From positions 1 through 64,000 of the forward strand of contig CAJQUW010000527.1 of the NCBI GenBank assembly GCA_907163375.1: DNA of 64,000 bases. Direction: 5' to 3'. Below the pieces are notes generated by a model that was given only the letters and a program-made list of their open reading frames with translations, was not told the origin of the DNA and ran no database searches. The number at the start of each line of letters is the position of its first letter. Positions within the stretch are counted from its first letter, which is position 1. The position numbers and the translations under genes were made by a program. Of the stretch, positions 15,270 to 27,527 are shown in pieces. Source of the stretch: Prostheceraeus crozeri. Taxonomy: Eukaryota; Platyhelminthes; Polycladida; Euryleptidae.

Positions 15270-18200
15270 TGTCGCGTCAACCTCTAGTCTGGCGCATGTG
15301 TCGCTGGTTTTAAGAAGCCTAATTTCAGAAATTCAAAAAATAGATGTTGCGTCTTGCGCGTCAACCTCTAGTCTAGTGTGCTATGCACTATTTTTGGCAA
15401 GTCTAATTCCAGAAATTCTACGAATGCATCCGCCATCTCGCGAACTGGAGAGTCAACGTTGAGTCTGTCGTTCCTGGCACTGGTTTCAAGAAGCCTAATT
15501 TCAGAAATCTAGAAATAGATGTCACTTTTGTCGCACTGGCGCGGTTCAACGTCTAGTCTGTCGTTTCTGTCACTAGTCTCAAGAAGCCTAATTTCAGAAA
15601 TTTCAAAAATAGATGTTGCGTCTAGCGCTTCAACCTCTAATCTAGTGTGCTTGGCACTGTTTTCTGCAGCGTCAGCTTCGAGTCCGGCGTTCCTGGGACT
15701 GGTTTCGGCAAGTCTACTTTCAGAAATTCTAGGATCAGATCTTGCGTGTGGCGCACTGTCGCGTCAACGTCTAGTCTGGTGAATCTGTCACTAGTCTCAA
15801 GAAGCCTAATTTCAGAAATTCCAAAAATAGATGTTGCGTCTTGCGCGTTAACCTCTAGTCTAGTGTGCTATGCACTGTCTTCGGCAAGCAGAATTTCAGA
15901 AATTCTAGGAATACATCCGCCATCTCGCGCACTGGCGCGTCAACCGGGAGTCTGGCGCGCATGGGACTTATTTCGGCAAGATAGATTTCAGAAGTTCTAG
16001 AAATAGTTCTTACTTCTGTCGCACTGTATCGTCAACGTTGAGTCTGGCCCGTCTGTCGCTGATTTTAAGAAGCCTAATTTCATAAATTGTAGGATCAGAT
16101 TCTACGTTTGGCGCGTCAACCTCTAGTCTAGCGTGCTTGGCACTGTTTTCAGCAAGCCTAATTTCAGAAATTCTAGGAATACATCCGCCATCTCGCGCAC
16201 TGGCGCGTCAACCGTTTAGTCTGGCGCGCATGGGAATTATTTCGGCAAGATAAATTTCAGAAGTTCTAGAAATAGATCTTGCGTCTGTCGCACTGTCGCG
16301 TCAACCTCTAGTCTGGCGCATGTGTCGCTGGTTTTAAGAAGCCTAATTTCAGAAATTCCAAAAATAGATGTTGCGTCTTGCGCGTCAACCTCTAGTCTAG
16401 TGTGCTATGCACTATTTTTGGCAAGTCTAATTCCAGAAATTCTACGAATGCATCCGCCATCTCGCGAACTGGAGAGTCAACGTTGAGTCTGTCGTTCCTG
16501 GCACTGGTTTCAAGAAGCCTAATTTCAGAAATCTAGAAATAGATGTCACTTTTGTCACACTGGTGCGATTCAACGTCTAGTCTGTCGTTTCTGTCACTGG
16601 TTTCAAGAAGCCTAATTTCAGAAATTTCAAAAATAGATGTTGCGTCTTGCGCTTCAACCTCTAATCTAGTGTGCTTGGCACTGTTTTCTGCAAGCAGAAT
16701 TTCAGATGTATTCTAGGAATACATCCTCAATCTCGCGCACTGGCGCGTCAACGTTGAGTCTGGCGCGCATGGGACTTATTTCGGCAAGATAGATTTCAGA
16801 AGTTCTAGAAATAGATCTTGCGTCTGTCGCACTGTCGCGTCAACCTCTAGTCTGGCGCATGTGTCGCTGGTTTTAAGAAGCCTAATTTCAGAAATTCCAA
16901 AAATAGATGTTGCGTCTTGCGCGTCAACCTCTAGTCTAGTGTGCTATGCACTATTTTTGGCAAGTCTAATTCCAGAAATTCTACGAATGCATCCGCCATC
17001 TCGCGAACTGGAGAGTCAACGTTGAGTCTGTCGTTCCTGGCACTGGTTTCAAGAAGCCTAATTTCAGAAATCTAGAAATAGATGTCACTTTTGTCGCACT
17101 GGCGCGGTTCAACGTCTAGTCTGTCGTTTCTGTCACTAGTCTCAAGAAGCCTAATTTCAGAAATTTCAAAAATAGATGTTGCGTCTAGCGCTTCAACCTC
17201 TAATCTAGTGTGCTTGGCACTGTTTTCTGCAGCGTCAGCTTCGAGTCCGGCGTTCCTGGGACTGGTTTCGGCAAGTCTACTTTCAGAAATTCTAGGATCA
17301 GATCTTGCGTGTGGCGCACTGTCGCGTCAACGTCTAGTCTGGTGAATCTGTCACTAGTCTCAAGAAGCCTAATTTCAGAAATTCCAAAAATAGATGTTGC
17401 GTCTTGCGCGTTAACCTCTAGTCTAGTGTGCTATGCACTGTCTTCGGCAAGCAGAATTTCAGAAATTCTAGGAATACATCCGCCATCTCGCGCACTGGCG
17501 CGTCAACCGGGAGTCTGGCGCGCATGGGACTTATTTCGGCAAGATAGATTTCAGAAGTTCTAGAAATAGTTCTTACTTCTGTCGCACTGTATCGTCAACG
17601 TTGAGTCTGGCCCGTCTGTCGCTGATTTTAAGAAGCCTAATTTCATAAATTGTAGGATCAGATTCTACGTTTGGCGCGTCAACCTCTAGTCTAGCGTGCT
17701 TGGCACTGTTTTCAGCAAGCCTAATTTCAGAAATTCTAGGAATACATCCGCCATCTCGCGCACTGGCGCGTCAACCGTTTAGTCTGGCGCGCATGGGAAT
17801 TATTTCGGCAAGATAAATTTCAGAAGTTCTAGAAATAGATCTTGCGTCTGTCGCACTGTCGCGTCAACCTCTAGTCTGGCGCATGTGTCGCTGGTTTTAA
17901 GAAGCCTAATTTCAGAAATTCCAAAAATAGATGTTGCGTCTTGCGCGTCAACCTCTAGTCTAGTGTGCTATGCACTATTTTTGGCAAGCCTAATTCCAGA
18001 AATTCTACGAATGCATCCGCCATCTCGCGAACTGGAGAGTCAACGTTGAGTCTGTCGTTCCTGGCACTGGTTTCAAGAAGCCTAATTTCAGAAATCTAGA
18101 AATAGATGTCACTTTTGTCACACTGGTGCGATTCAACGTCTAGTCTGTCGTTTCTGTCACTGGTTTCAAGAAGCCTAATTTCAGAAATTTCAAAAATAGA

Positions 18201-18298
18201 TGTTGCGTCTTGCGCTTCAACCTCTAATCTAGTGTGCTTGGCACTGTTTTCTGCAAGCAGAATTTCAGATGTATTCTAGGAATACATCCTCAATCTCG
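15270..18298 (+). repeat. two tandem copies of a 1,563 bp higher-order block
   Basis: Sequence from about 15,270 to 16,735 recurs at an offset of exactly 1,563 bp (16,833-18,298). The copies share private variants: a TTTTCTGCAGCGTCAGC junction at 15,660 and 17,223, a GGTGCGATTCAACG variant at 16,562 and 18,125, and a TTCAGATGTATTC variant at 16,702 and 18,265. This is a younger amplification laid over the 981 bp organisation. Confidence 0.85.
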
Positions 18299-18930
18299 CA
18301 CACTGGAGCGTCAACGTTTAGTCTGGCGCGCATGGGACTTATTTCGGCAAGATAAATTTCAGAAGTTCTAGAAATAGATCTTGCGTCTGTCGTACTGGCG
18401 CGTCAGCTTCCAGTCTGGCGCATGTGTCGCTGGTTTTAAGAAGCCTAATTTCAGAAATTCTAGGAATTCGTTTTTACATCTCGAGTCTGACGCGCTTGTC
18501 ACTGGTTTCAGCAAGACAAATTTCATAAATTCTAGGAGCAGATCTTATACTAGCGCCTCAATGTGGATTCTGGCGCTGCTGGGACTGCTTTCAAGAAGCC
18601 TGCTTTCAGAAGTTCTAGGAGTTGATCTTACGTTTGGCGCGTCAACGTCAAATCTGGCGCCCCGGGCACGGTTTTCGGCGGGCCTAATGTCAGAAATGCG
18701 CGCCTGGCTTCAAGAAGGCTAATTTCAGGAAATCTAGGAGTAGATATTTCGTCTGGAACGTCAACCCCGACTCTGGCGGGCTGTGTGTTGGCTTCGGCAA
18801 GTATGATTTAAGACGTTCTATGAACTGAAACTACGTCGAATCTGGCACTCTGGTACGTCAACCTGGGACTTGGTGCACCCAATTCGAATCTGGAGCGCAT
18901 GATCCTGACTTTATCGAGCTTGTTTTCAGA

Positions 18931-20555
18931 ATTTCTAAAAATGAATCATTATTGTGACACAGGGCACACAAGATCCCGATATAACAACAGTTGGCGTACA
19001 AGTTTTTGTAACACATATATCATGCTCGATAATCAAGCTGTCATGCAGATGTGATGAAACTTATAGCTGAAATTTGCTGTTAATGATCGACACCTACATG
19101 AGAGTATTTGATGTTGCTCATTTTTACTTTATGGTCTTATAGGACCATGTTTCTAAGAAGTCTAATAGGGTTCCGTTTATGGCCAAAGTATATTGATTTT
19201 TCATTATGATTTGGATAAATAAGTGAATGTGTGAGAATGTAGTAGCAGTAAGTAATAACTTAGTAGCAGATTAGGCATAACATCAATATCTGGTACTCAA
19301 ATGCTACAACAACATGCGTTGGAGCAAAAAATGAACATGCGAAAATCTAGGTGATTTACAGATGTCAGGATGACAAAACAAAATATTGAAAGCTCTCAAG
19401 AAGTCTGCTTTTTCACAGGCATGATTGCTTATGGGCGCTTTTTTCTTGGTATTTGATTTCTTTCTTCCGCCCATCATTTCGCTGCTGTATGATTAACTTC
19501 ACTTTGAGCACTGTTCAACTATTCATTTGATAGTCTGACTCCTATCACTTCGCTTTTATCGGAAAAAGCTACTGTAAATTCCGTAAAACTATATCCAGTA
19601 GCATTCTACCTGCTTCAGTTTTATCTTCATCCTCTCATCTTCAATGAACTTCTTCTCTTTCTCGTCCAATGCCTCATACTTCCTTTTTGCAGATTGAACA
19701 GATTTAATTGTTGCCGCTGTTTTCATGAACTTGTATATTTCTCATTGTCAGTCAGCAGTTGTTCCCTTTTTTGCTGACAATGAGCACCCCACGAACAAAA
19801 GGTATGAACCTCAACATCTCCTTGCGAGCATCTTTTTGATAGTAATCATTGCGGAGTTTCAATGGACATAGTCTGCTTGCTTGTTCTGCTGTTACAATAT
19901 TTTTTACTGTCTACTGGCTTCTGAACTCATGCGATAGTTTTGGTAACTCTTTTTGTGTTGGTATTGATTTTTTGTCATATCGCCGAATGCCTTTCAGAAG
20001 GCATCGCTCTAAAAATGGTCAAGACAGATGATCGGAGGTAGTATACTCCACCAGTTCATTGTTTTTAAATTGACCCTCAGGATGACAAAATAGTCTCTGA
20101 CCATAGAAAGTCATCTCCTTGGTCGTAAATGAGACGAGGTAGCGCAGGCGAGCTCTCCGATGACAGCAATTGTCCTCTTATCTCCACAATCAAATCTGAG
20201 ACAGGTGGGATATTTGAAGCATTTGTGAGTTCAGAAGAAGTTTCCTTTGATGGTGGCGCCTTTTCATTCGGCGATTCTTTTATGGCGTTTCTTCTCCTAT
20301 TATCTAAAATAAGCTTGAAATCTTCAATCGTACATGAAGAGTTTACTCACAATTGATTTATTCACACACATATATGAGATAAGGTCAGAATTTATCTCAC
20401 AGATACATGTTTAAAGTACAATTGATTGCTTTTTTTGCAGTAAGTGACTCTATATTTGTATGCTCAAAAGTACATAAAAAACCGTAAACTTTCAAATCAA
20501 GTGGACTTGAAGCCAAATCAAAGCATCAGCACCACCCAAGTGAAAGGCAGATCTG
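18931..20555. other. intergenic, possible decayed coding patch
   Basis: No convincing gene. On the minus strand about 19,605-19,730 reads as a stop-free, Lys/Glu-rich stretch, and the DNA up to about 20,030 has short open pieces in shifting frames, so a very old pseudogene is possible. I could not assign a family. Confidence 0.3.
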
Positions 20556-21430
20556 TCACCATAATTTCATGAAAGGGCACTCATCTGAGATATGCTCCAT
20601 TGTCTGACATTCGCTGAATGGAGACTCATGAAGGCCTCATTTACGCAGAGTCTCACAAGAACTACCTGCGAGGCAGCGTAGACGATTGAGCAGCGTCCAT
20701 TGGCCACAAGGTAGCTTCGCACGAGGCAGATCACGGATCGTATCTGCGACGAGGACCTTGTTAGGAGCGTCCACGGCGGCCCACCGTTGATGCAAGGCTG
20801 CAAGAATCTATAAAGATGGTTCTGGAAAGGTTCACCACACTGAGTAATGAAACGGAAGGCGTAGATATGGCGGATGCGCCATGTCGTGAAGAAAGGGAAG
20901 TTTCGAACTTATTCAATAGAATTCGATACGCACACAGTTGCTGTTTCTTTTCTGAGGTCAAGTGGAGCAATATTGGTGAGTGCGGGAAGACAGTCAGTTT
21001 TCATTGCTCTGATGGCACCGGATGTAGTTTGCATGGCTTCATTTAGTTGGACATCGACTCGTTTGCAATGTGTTTAGTCTTCCAAACAGGACAGCAGTGT
21101 TCAGCTGTTTGGTAGCATAATACCAGTCCTGTTTCACGCAGTACATTAGCATCAGTGTCCCACTGCGATGATATAGCAGTGGTTTAGCCAGCGATGATAT
21201 TCAGAAGATTACTTCTTGTCTGTATTTTTTAGCTCGGTTTTGTCAGATGTTCATTGTAGGATGACGTTCGATCCAAGGTATGCAGGCTTGGGTTCATGGG
21301 ATATACACGAAAACTGTCAATGTGCACGTCAAATTGATCGCCTTTTTGACAGTTGTTTAGGTAAAACCCGGTAGAAACAGTCTTTCGTGTGACTTGGTTG
21401 TAGTCTTCATCGAGTACATAAGTCAACTAT
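20556..21430 (-). pseudogene. non-LTR retrotransposon reverse transcriptase, 3' end relic
   Basis: Read on the minus strand, the pieces follow the order typical of the C-terminal part of LINE ORF2 proteins. First come an FYLNN segment and a TLDRTSSYNEHL segment, then an AEHCCPVW motif (the common AEYCAPVW block), then LNEAMQTTSGAIRAM with LPALTNIAP. It ends with a QWTLLNRLR segment, then a QTMEHISDECPF block (the usual cysteine/histidine tail). The frame shifts several times, and a stop replaces the Trp expected before the GLHESP segment, so it is dead. The reverse-transcriptase palm itself is not present. Clade (Jockey/CR1-like) is inference. Confidence 0.8.
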
Positions 21431-21439
21431 ATTAGATGT

Positions 21440-21998
21440 CTGCTTCATTCGCCACTTAGGCAGGCTGTTGTGCGGTCGTCTTACCGCGCAGCTCCTGTTT
21501 GCGGCTTGCTTTCTGCTTTGTTGCTTCTGCTAACTATACTTAACCGCCATCGTGTTAGTTTCTCCGCCTCAACCTCAGGACCCACCTTGTATTATTGATT
21601 ACGAACCTCATCTTCTTGCTGTTCTACAGATATTTTACCATGGATTTACTTTATTCATTTACATTTAGTGCTTTCTCGCATTTTCCATTTCTCAAATCTC
21701 AAGTCATGATCAGACATAATAGTTGCTTAGTCATCACTCATCGTTGCAACTGCTTATCAATCCCTCGCTCGCCCTGTACCTAGTGGATACATCGCTTGCC
21801 GTCTGCTGACTTTTATCTCATCACACAACGTTTTGATCGACTCGCTTGGCAGTGTGGCAGTGTGCAGTGTGTTTCCTCTGCATCAATCCAACGACTTCTT
21901 GTGACCATACGCCTGCAACGCGCTTCTGTGTTTTTGTAATTGCACTCACCGAATTACTTTTGTATTGTGAGTCTAGAAATAAAGATTATTGTTATTAT
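21440..21998 (+). other. possible retroelement or mRNA 3' tail
   Basis: This stretch has no long frame. It ends with AATAAAGATTATTGTTATTATTA, that is, a polyadenylation signal followed by an (ATT)n-like tract, which is how many LINE and SINE copies end. No matching body was recognised, so a SINE, a LINE 3' UTR or chance are all open. Confidence 0.3.
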
Positions 21999-21999
21999 T

Positions 22000-22199
22000 A
22001 TGTCATCATTTAGCACAGCGTTGAGTTCTGTTCGTAAAAGTTCGAGCTCGCCGGGTGCAACAAATGTCATCGGCATGAACGAATTTTCTGCTCGTTGTCG
22101 AAAAGATGCCTGTTATTTACGTGAGGTGTTGAAGAGAGTTGATGCTGAGACTGATCCTTTAAGACGGTCGCTCTTGCAAGAGGTTGACAGTCTATGGGG
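22000..22199 (+). CDS. putative first coding exon, unknown protein
   Basis: An ATG at 22,000 opens a 67-codon frame rich in Ser at its start, then charged and helical (a segment with CYLREVLKRVDAE and RRSLLQEVDSLW). It runs directly into GGGG|GTAAGC at 22,200, a good 5' splice site, and the frame would otherwise stop at once. The composition looks coding, unlike neighbouring random frames. No partner exon was found and no family recognised. The ATG sits directly after a retroelement-like tail, so a chance frame remains quite possible. Confidence 0.3.
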
Positions 22200-22205
22200 G
22201 TAAGC

Positions 22206-23904
22206 ATCTGCTGCGTTTTAAGAGAATGCTTTTATGCAATGCGCTGTATAAGCCTACTGAACAAGTATGAGGAAATTTAGGATAAAAACAATCATAACAG
22301 TTTGACAGTGAACTCGAAGCGCAATACTTGTGTTGAGATTAGTGCTAGTTAAGCAATTATGAATTCTATCTTTTTTATAAGAAGTGTAACCCATGCTAAA
22401 GATAACAATTAATGTAGATTTCTAAAACAAGCAGCTGTAGGCATTCAGTAAGTCTTAAAAGAAACACTGGGGGCAATCAAATAATAGTGATCTATCTCAC
22501 GTTGATAATTTAGAAATCAGGATCTGTAGTTATGCCAATAGCTGAACAATATTAATTACTGACAGCCGTTAATTGCTTGACGATGTAAACCGTCTGATTT
22601 ATGTGTAGCCACACTCCAATGAAGTTGGTTTTGTAATAAATCTCGTAAAATCTACTCATTGATAAATTTAGGTGCGGGTTCCACTTGAGGGCGGGTGATA
22701 CTCAAGAAAAAGCGGTATACACTGATATTGATCATCCTATTTATCATCTCATCTCTTCCTCAATAACTCATACCAACCCACGCCAACTTAGCTATGTGAC
22801 CTTACTGACATTGTGATTTTCATTTTGCAAAAAAAAAATATATATATTCACTATACTTTAGCATTTAATTTGATTGTGTCTGCTATCTCTTCCTTCACTT
22901 TCATTTGTTAAGTTTTGTAATTTCCCATAACTTCAAAATATATTGTGTCGCCCCACAATAATAAGTATCGGGATTCTTTGTCTCAAATGTACGATTATTA
23001 TTGAAATACTTAGCATTTGAGATCACAAAGGTGATAAATACATCATCTTTCATTTGTGAATTGTGCTATTCAGTTTCGGTGTCGTGTATTGCGTTTCAAG
23101 AAAACGTTGTTTCAAAATTTTCACATCTGGTAGGTAGAATAATTTTACTGCTTTCATGTTATGTATTGATCAATATCAGTTGCCAAATCTACATGCCTAG
23201 CTACAAAAGTCCCTTGCATGTCTAATTGCACTGAAGCCAAAACCAAGACGAAGCCTTTACCAACATATCATTGATCAGCTTTGGAGGAACTTGATCTCAG
23301 ACAAATGTTTATCCTCAAATATAGATGCTAACTCCTAACGACGAGACAATCACATCACACTTGCTATGGATTTTAACTGAATTTTATATTGGTCCTTATC
23401 TCAATGACTAGAATGTTGGTACTGAAACGCATATTCGCGCATAGTTGTGATTTTCAGAAGGTGATCACGAATGTACTAAAAATGAGGGTGGCTGCGTAAA
23501 TTCCGGAAGCGGTCATTTCCTCAACTTTATTGATCCCGTTGATTATGTGTTCATGTAGATGATTTAAAAAACATAAGATTATGATGATAAAATGCGCAAT
23601 TGAATAGTGACTGTCTACATTTTAGAGATAGTGACCTCAGTCTACTCAACCGTGGAGTCGGGAGCGTTCTCTGTGACAGGACCACAGTGGTGCCAAAATG
23701 TTGAAACCATTTGATAGCCATTTGCAGACCGAAGATGGAGTTAATTAACTCAATTTTTAGGCTACTAAGTGGACATCTCAAGCAGCATGCATCACTGTCG
23801 AAAAAGGGACACAGAGAGACGGTAACTGGAAGCAATGTTCATTGATTCTTTAAGAAGTAGTTCGACATACAAGTGCTAGTAAGCTTACCTCTCATTTTGA
23901 CATC
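22206..23904. other. intergenic or intronic, nothing recognised
   Basis: AT-rich DNA with only short scattered open frames. I see no repeat, RNA gene or domain. Confidence 0.4.
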
Positions 23905-24084
23905 TTACTGCTTGTATCTGATTATGTTTATCTTTATCCGAAGGGCGAAGTTTACAGCATGACCAACTTCGCCAACCGGGATTGTTCCACTAACAAAACC
24001 GGTGAAGTATGTGGGATCTTCTTGTATCCTTTCATGTTGCTTTTCTTTTTCATCTTGAAAGTTTATTTTTGAATCAGCAGATGT
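23905..24084 (-). CDS. putative exon, unknown protein
   Basis: On the minus strand a pyrimidine-containing tract ending in CTCCTTAG gives a plausible 3' splice site just before 24,084. It is followed by an open, coding-like stretch of about 59 codons, including YFTGFVSGTIPVGEVGHAV and NFALRIKIN. It ends either at a TAA (23,905-23,907) or at GCA|GTAAGA, a possible 5' splice site overlapping that stop. The balanced composition with conserved-looking Gly and charged residues suggests a real exon. I do not recognise the family and see no adjacent exon. Confidence 0.33.
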   Translation of the reverse strand, partial: TSADSKINFQDEKEKQHERIQEDPTYFTGFVSGTIPVGEVGHAVNFALRIKINIIRYKQ

Positions 24085-27000
24085 CTAAGGAGAATTCAAA
24101 CGTTAATTGATGGCTGTCACTAAACATCTTTGTCGCAGATTTGGAAAGGTGTCTTTTTTGACTTCCTCGCTTACATGTATGTCTCATACCCATACAAGCA
24201 ACTTATAGTTCAAGTGCAATTGCTATTAATAATATATCCGTGAAATACACGTACATGCATTAGCGGTTGGATTACGTCAAAATGAAGGCCACTTGGTTTA
24301 CGTTTGGGGTGTCTGAGACGTTGTGTCAGACACTCCATATTGAAATAGCTTGGAACATCATAAAAATATAGTTTTTAATTTCTTTTTATATGATGTGTGG
24401 GATATAAGAAGAAATAAATAATAGGCAATATAAAAGTTAGCTCACTAAAGTAGCTGCCCAGAAATCATGGGGTTTCGTGACAATTTCCGTCTGACATGGT
24501 GAAATGTAGCATAGCGTTCATTAGTAATCCGTGTGTATAAGACTATAAATATTTTTTGCTAATATAGTTTTCTCCAAAGTAGTTTTCTCTGAAGTAGTCT
24601 CTCCAAAAAATACTGACAGCATTTATACCTATGCAAGAAGACGCGTGAATTCATGAAATGCTAAGACTCAAAATGTCGAAAGAAATGAATTTTGCCATCA
24701 TACGGGGATACGTAGGTATGGCTATAGGTTATGATTTTGTACCTATGATTTATTCACTTGTACAACATCCTACTACTCCTTATCATCTTAGCTACAATTC
24801 CCAACCTACCAGATGCCTAAACAGGCCTACTTGATTTGCATTTTTGCAAGCATCCCAGGAAACCAGTCGTCATCCATGCGACACGAAAAGTACGTGCGGA
24901 CAGTGATTACGTTTGTTCGAAATTGTGGTGTCCAAAATGTTTCCGTTTTTTAAAATAGGAATATGCGTTGACTCAAACGTGCCGATCGGGTGATCTTATA
25001 GTGTTGCGCTGGTGGGTGGATAAGTCATCTTTTGTAATATGATCAAACCCGGTTGGACAAGAGCAAACTACATGCAGTACTGTCAGAGATAGCATACTAT
25101 CTCCCTAAAAGTACAGGGAGAGGAGAAATGATCTCCAGATGCAATACACTGATGACATGCGATTAATCTGCTCTCCAAAACATGACAAGAAGATCTAGCA
25201 CCCTATTTTTCAGATATGATGAATGTAGAAATCTATACAAAACTTTATCTCAACTATGCGCAAGGATCGGAAAATTTAATAAAAAATTTGTTATGTCAGT
25301 CAGCTTTTAATTGTTCAATTGCGAGATGCTTCTCTAAATTAGCCTATATGACTTGAGAATTTTACTGATCAATGCGTATACCCTCAAAATGGCAAAATAT
25401 ATTTTGAGAAGTCATTATTTCGGATTTTTTATTCTCGGTGCCGAGAGCCATCGAAAGCTCGTGTATTTTACTGTGGAGTGTAAATTAAACAGATAGAGAA
25501 ATCCGAAATAATGACTTCTCAATCATTGAACCCATCTGAAAAATATTCAGCATATTAAAAAATGTACTTTGCTACGACTAAGCAACTGCTTTACATATAA
25601 CCTCCGAATTCGTTTACACAATTTGCAATAGCAGAATTATTCTTCTCCACTACACATGGAAACAGAGAAAATAGCGGAAATCCCATAGGAAACCTACCGA
25701 CAAATCTTCTTGCGATAAAACGTAGTTTGTTACACTTAACTACAACTCGATTTTCCACAATATTTGATGTCCTTTTTCTCTCATCAATACAAGAATGAAA
25801 AGAAAATCTGTTGTCGCCTCCTCGTACCGGCTGATAGTTTCCGGACAGAAACATGACATTCCATGCAGATCATCCTTTACATTTTGAAGAGATCTGATCA
25901 TGACCGGCGCTGTGGCCTTATTTTAGTGTTGGCTCTGCGTCCGAGAGACCTTTGGTCAAACCTTGGTCGGGTCAAACCTAAGACTTTTAAAATAGGTACA
26001 CTTTGCATTCTTGCTAAACACTCAGCACAAAAGGAATGAGAGTGGGATAAATAACACCTCGGCCACATGGAAGAAAGTATCCATGCCTAATGTGCTTCCG
26101 AAGATAAACAAGGTTCATTTATTTATTTTTTTCATGTAAAACGCTTAACTTCCTGTTGAGTTTTCAGTCAGGTGACTTCAGACTATTAGCAGGTATGAAA
26201 TGGAGATTCGAATTATTAGATGCGTGATCTCTGTGAAGTAAGCAAGATAATAAGATGATTTAGTGAATGAAATAGTCGGGTATAGAGCTGCTTTTCAAAA
26301 AGTATTTTTTAGGTCTAGAGGATACTAACAAATCTCGCATCCTTAGAATTTTGAAATATATATATATTTCCGTCCGAAGTGGTTGGAATCGATTTGGTGA
26401 AGAATTTTTTGTTCATTCCAAATGTGAGTGTAGTCTTGAATCTGAAAATCTTTCAAAATGCTCTGCTATGTCTGCTGCTAACTTCGACTTGATACTGCAA
26501 ATTCAACAGTTGCAGACACCGTCATATAAATCAGGCAATGGTTTATTGGCTTTTACACTTGGTACAGAAGAGACTATGGGCCCATCATCCAATGACAAAA
26601 ACATGGATGAAACTGCCAAGCTAAGTGAAACATGAGTCAATTAAAAAGTCAAACATGAGTCTCGGGCTAAAGTCCTCGGGATTCATCAAATAATTTCCCT
26701 CTCTATGTCCCACAGAATCACATATCCATCCTCTATCCATTGTAAAATACACCTAATCATGTCTATCATAGCCTTCATTTGTTACGATTTCTATGTCCTC
26801 TGGAGAATTTATTGAGAGCAAAAGGATTGATGACCTGAAATTTCTAGTCACCATAGACAAGAAACGTCAATGATAACCGATAACATGTAGAGATGTTTAA
26901 CAGTTCTCCATTCCCGCGGGCTTTGATGTAAATACAATGAGAATAGTCACCCATCTGAATTGGACGTAAATCATGAAATCTTAAAAGCCAAAGTGCCCTG

Positions 27001-27244
27001 AGATCATTCTCACTAAAGCTAGATGGGTACAATTTCTATATTTTAGATCCATTTTAACGAATTTCAGATATCTTAAAAGTTGAAATTGTTGATGAATTCC
27101 CTATCTGAAATTCAACTGGAGAATTCTTCTGGAGATACCAACTGTTTGGGAGTTATTTAAGTTGCGTGCACATCACCCTATAGTGAAACGTGATAGGTTT
27201 TTGTTTAGCGAAATGTACGGCTTTTGTGATATCTTCCATTTCAA
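24085..27244. other. intergenic or intronic, one MITE inside
   Basis: Apart from the small palindromic element at 25,404-25,522, I see no gene or repeat family. Open frames such as the 94-codon one near 26,351 lack domain or codon signals. Confidence 0.4.
25404..25522. mobile_element. 119 bp palindromic MITE
   Basis: A perfect 24 bp inverted repeat starts TTGAGAAGTCATTATTTCGG at 25,404 and returns as its reverse complement ending at 25,522. The interior is about 71 bp and contains a small CTCGG/CCGAG stem. No coding capacity. I could not identify a clean target-site duplication, so the superfamily is open. Confidence 0.75.
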
Positions 27245-27400
27245 ATAAGCAGCTGTTTATTTTTCACTTCACACCAGTCATTGTTGACCGCCGTTGACTC
27301 AATTTTTTTCTCCGTTTGATAATGGCATTGTAGTGCATTTTAGCCCACTACCTATGAAGAATTGAATTAAAATGCATTGCTGATGAATACGTGTTTCAGG
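27245..27400 (+). repeat. partial copy of the 27-31 kb duplicated unit
   Basis: Resembles 27,640-27,750 and 30,100-30,210: CACACCAGTCATTGTTGACCG, then a TTTGATAATGGCATTG segment, then GAAGAATTGAAT. It is the shortest and most diverged of three copies. Confidence 0.6.
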
Positions 27401-27527
27401 GAACTGGAAATTAAGACTTAATGCAAGCTTACGGAATATACTCAGTAGTTTGAAATTAACGCATATTTGGGGTAACAGGCCACAAATGTGCTGCCCATTT
27501 TACTTAGCAAGAAATTCTACTTACCTA

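Larger units (their letters stand above)
1290..18930 (+). repeat. satellite-like tandem array, 84-94 bp monomers
   Basis: About 17.6 kb of tandem monomers. Each has a segment like GGCGCGTCAACGTCTAGTC followed by a segment like AAGCCTAATTTCAGAAATTC. Measured between successive TTCAG anchors, monomers are 92, 84, 92, 92, 84, 92 and 94 bp, so the unit length is not a constant multiple of three and the array is not coding. Several monomer subtypes recur in a fixed order, giving a higher-order period of 980-982 bp, with deleted forms of about 537 and 721 bp. The edges (1,290-1,400 and 18,380-18,930) are diverged while the middle is homogenised, as expected for unequal exchange. The monomers are much richer in CpG than the AT-rich surroundings. 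Short open frames of 60-117 codons recur on both strands only because the DNA repeats. Its function is unknown; a centromeric, heterochromatic or plain satellite role is possible. Confidence 0.93.

Noticed and set aside
1760-17563. Many recurring 60-117 codon frames in the satellite, on both strands
   Set aside because: They repeat only because the DNA repeats. Monomer lengths (84, 92, 94) are not multiples of three overall and frames stop every one to three monomers.
1290-18930. CRISPR-like array
   Set aside because: The whole unit is repeated with no unique spacers, and the context is eukaryotic.
24309-24337. Small GTGTCTGA...TCAGACAC palindrome
   Set aside because: Isolated short stem without repeats or genes around it; expected by chance in a window of this size.
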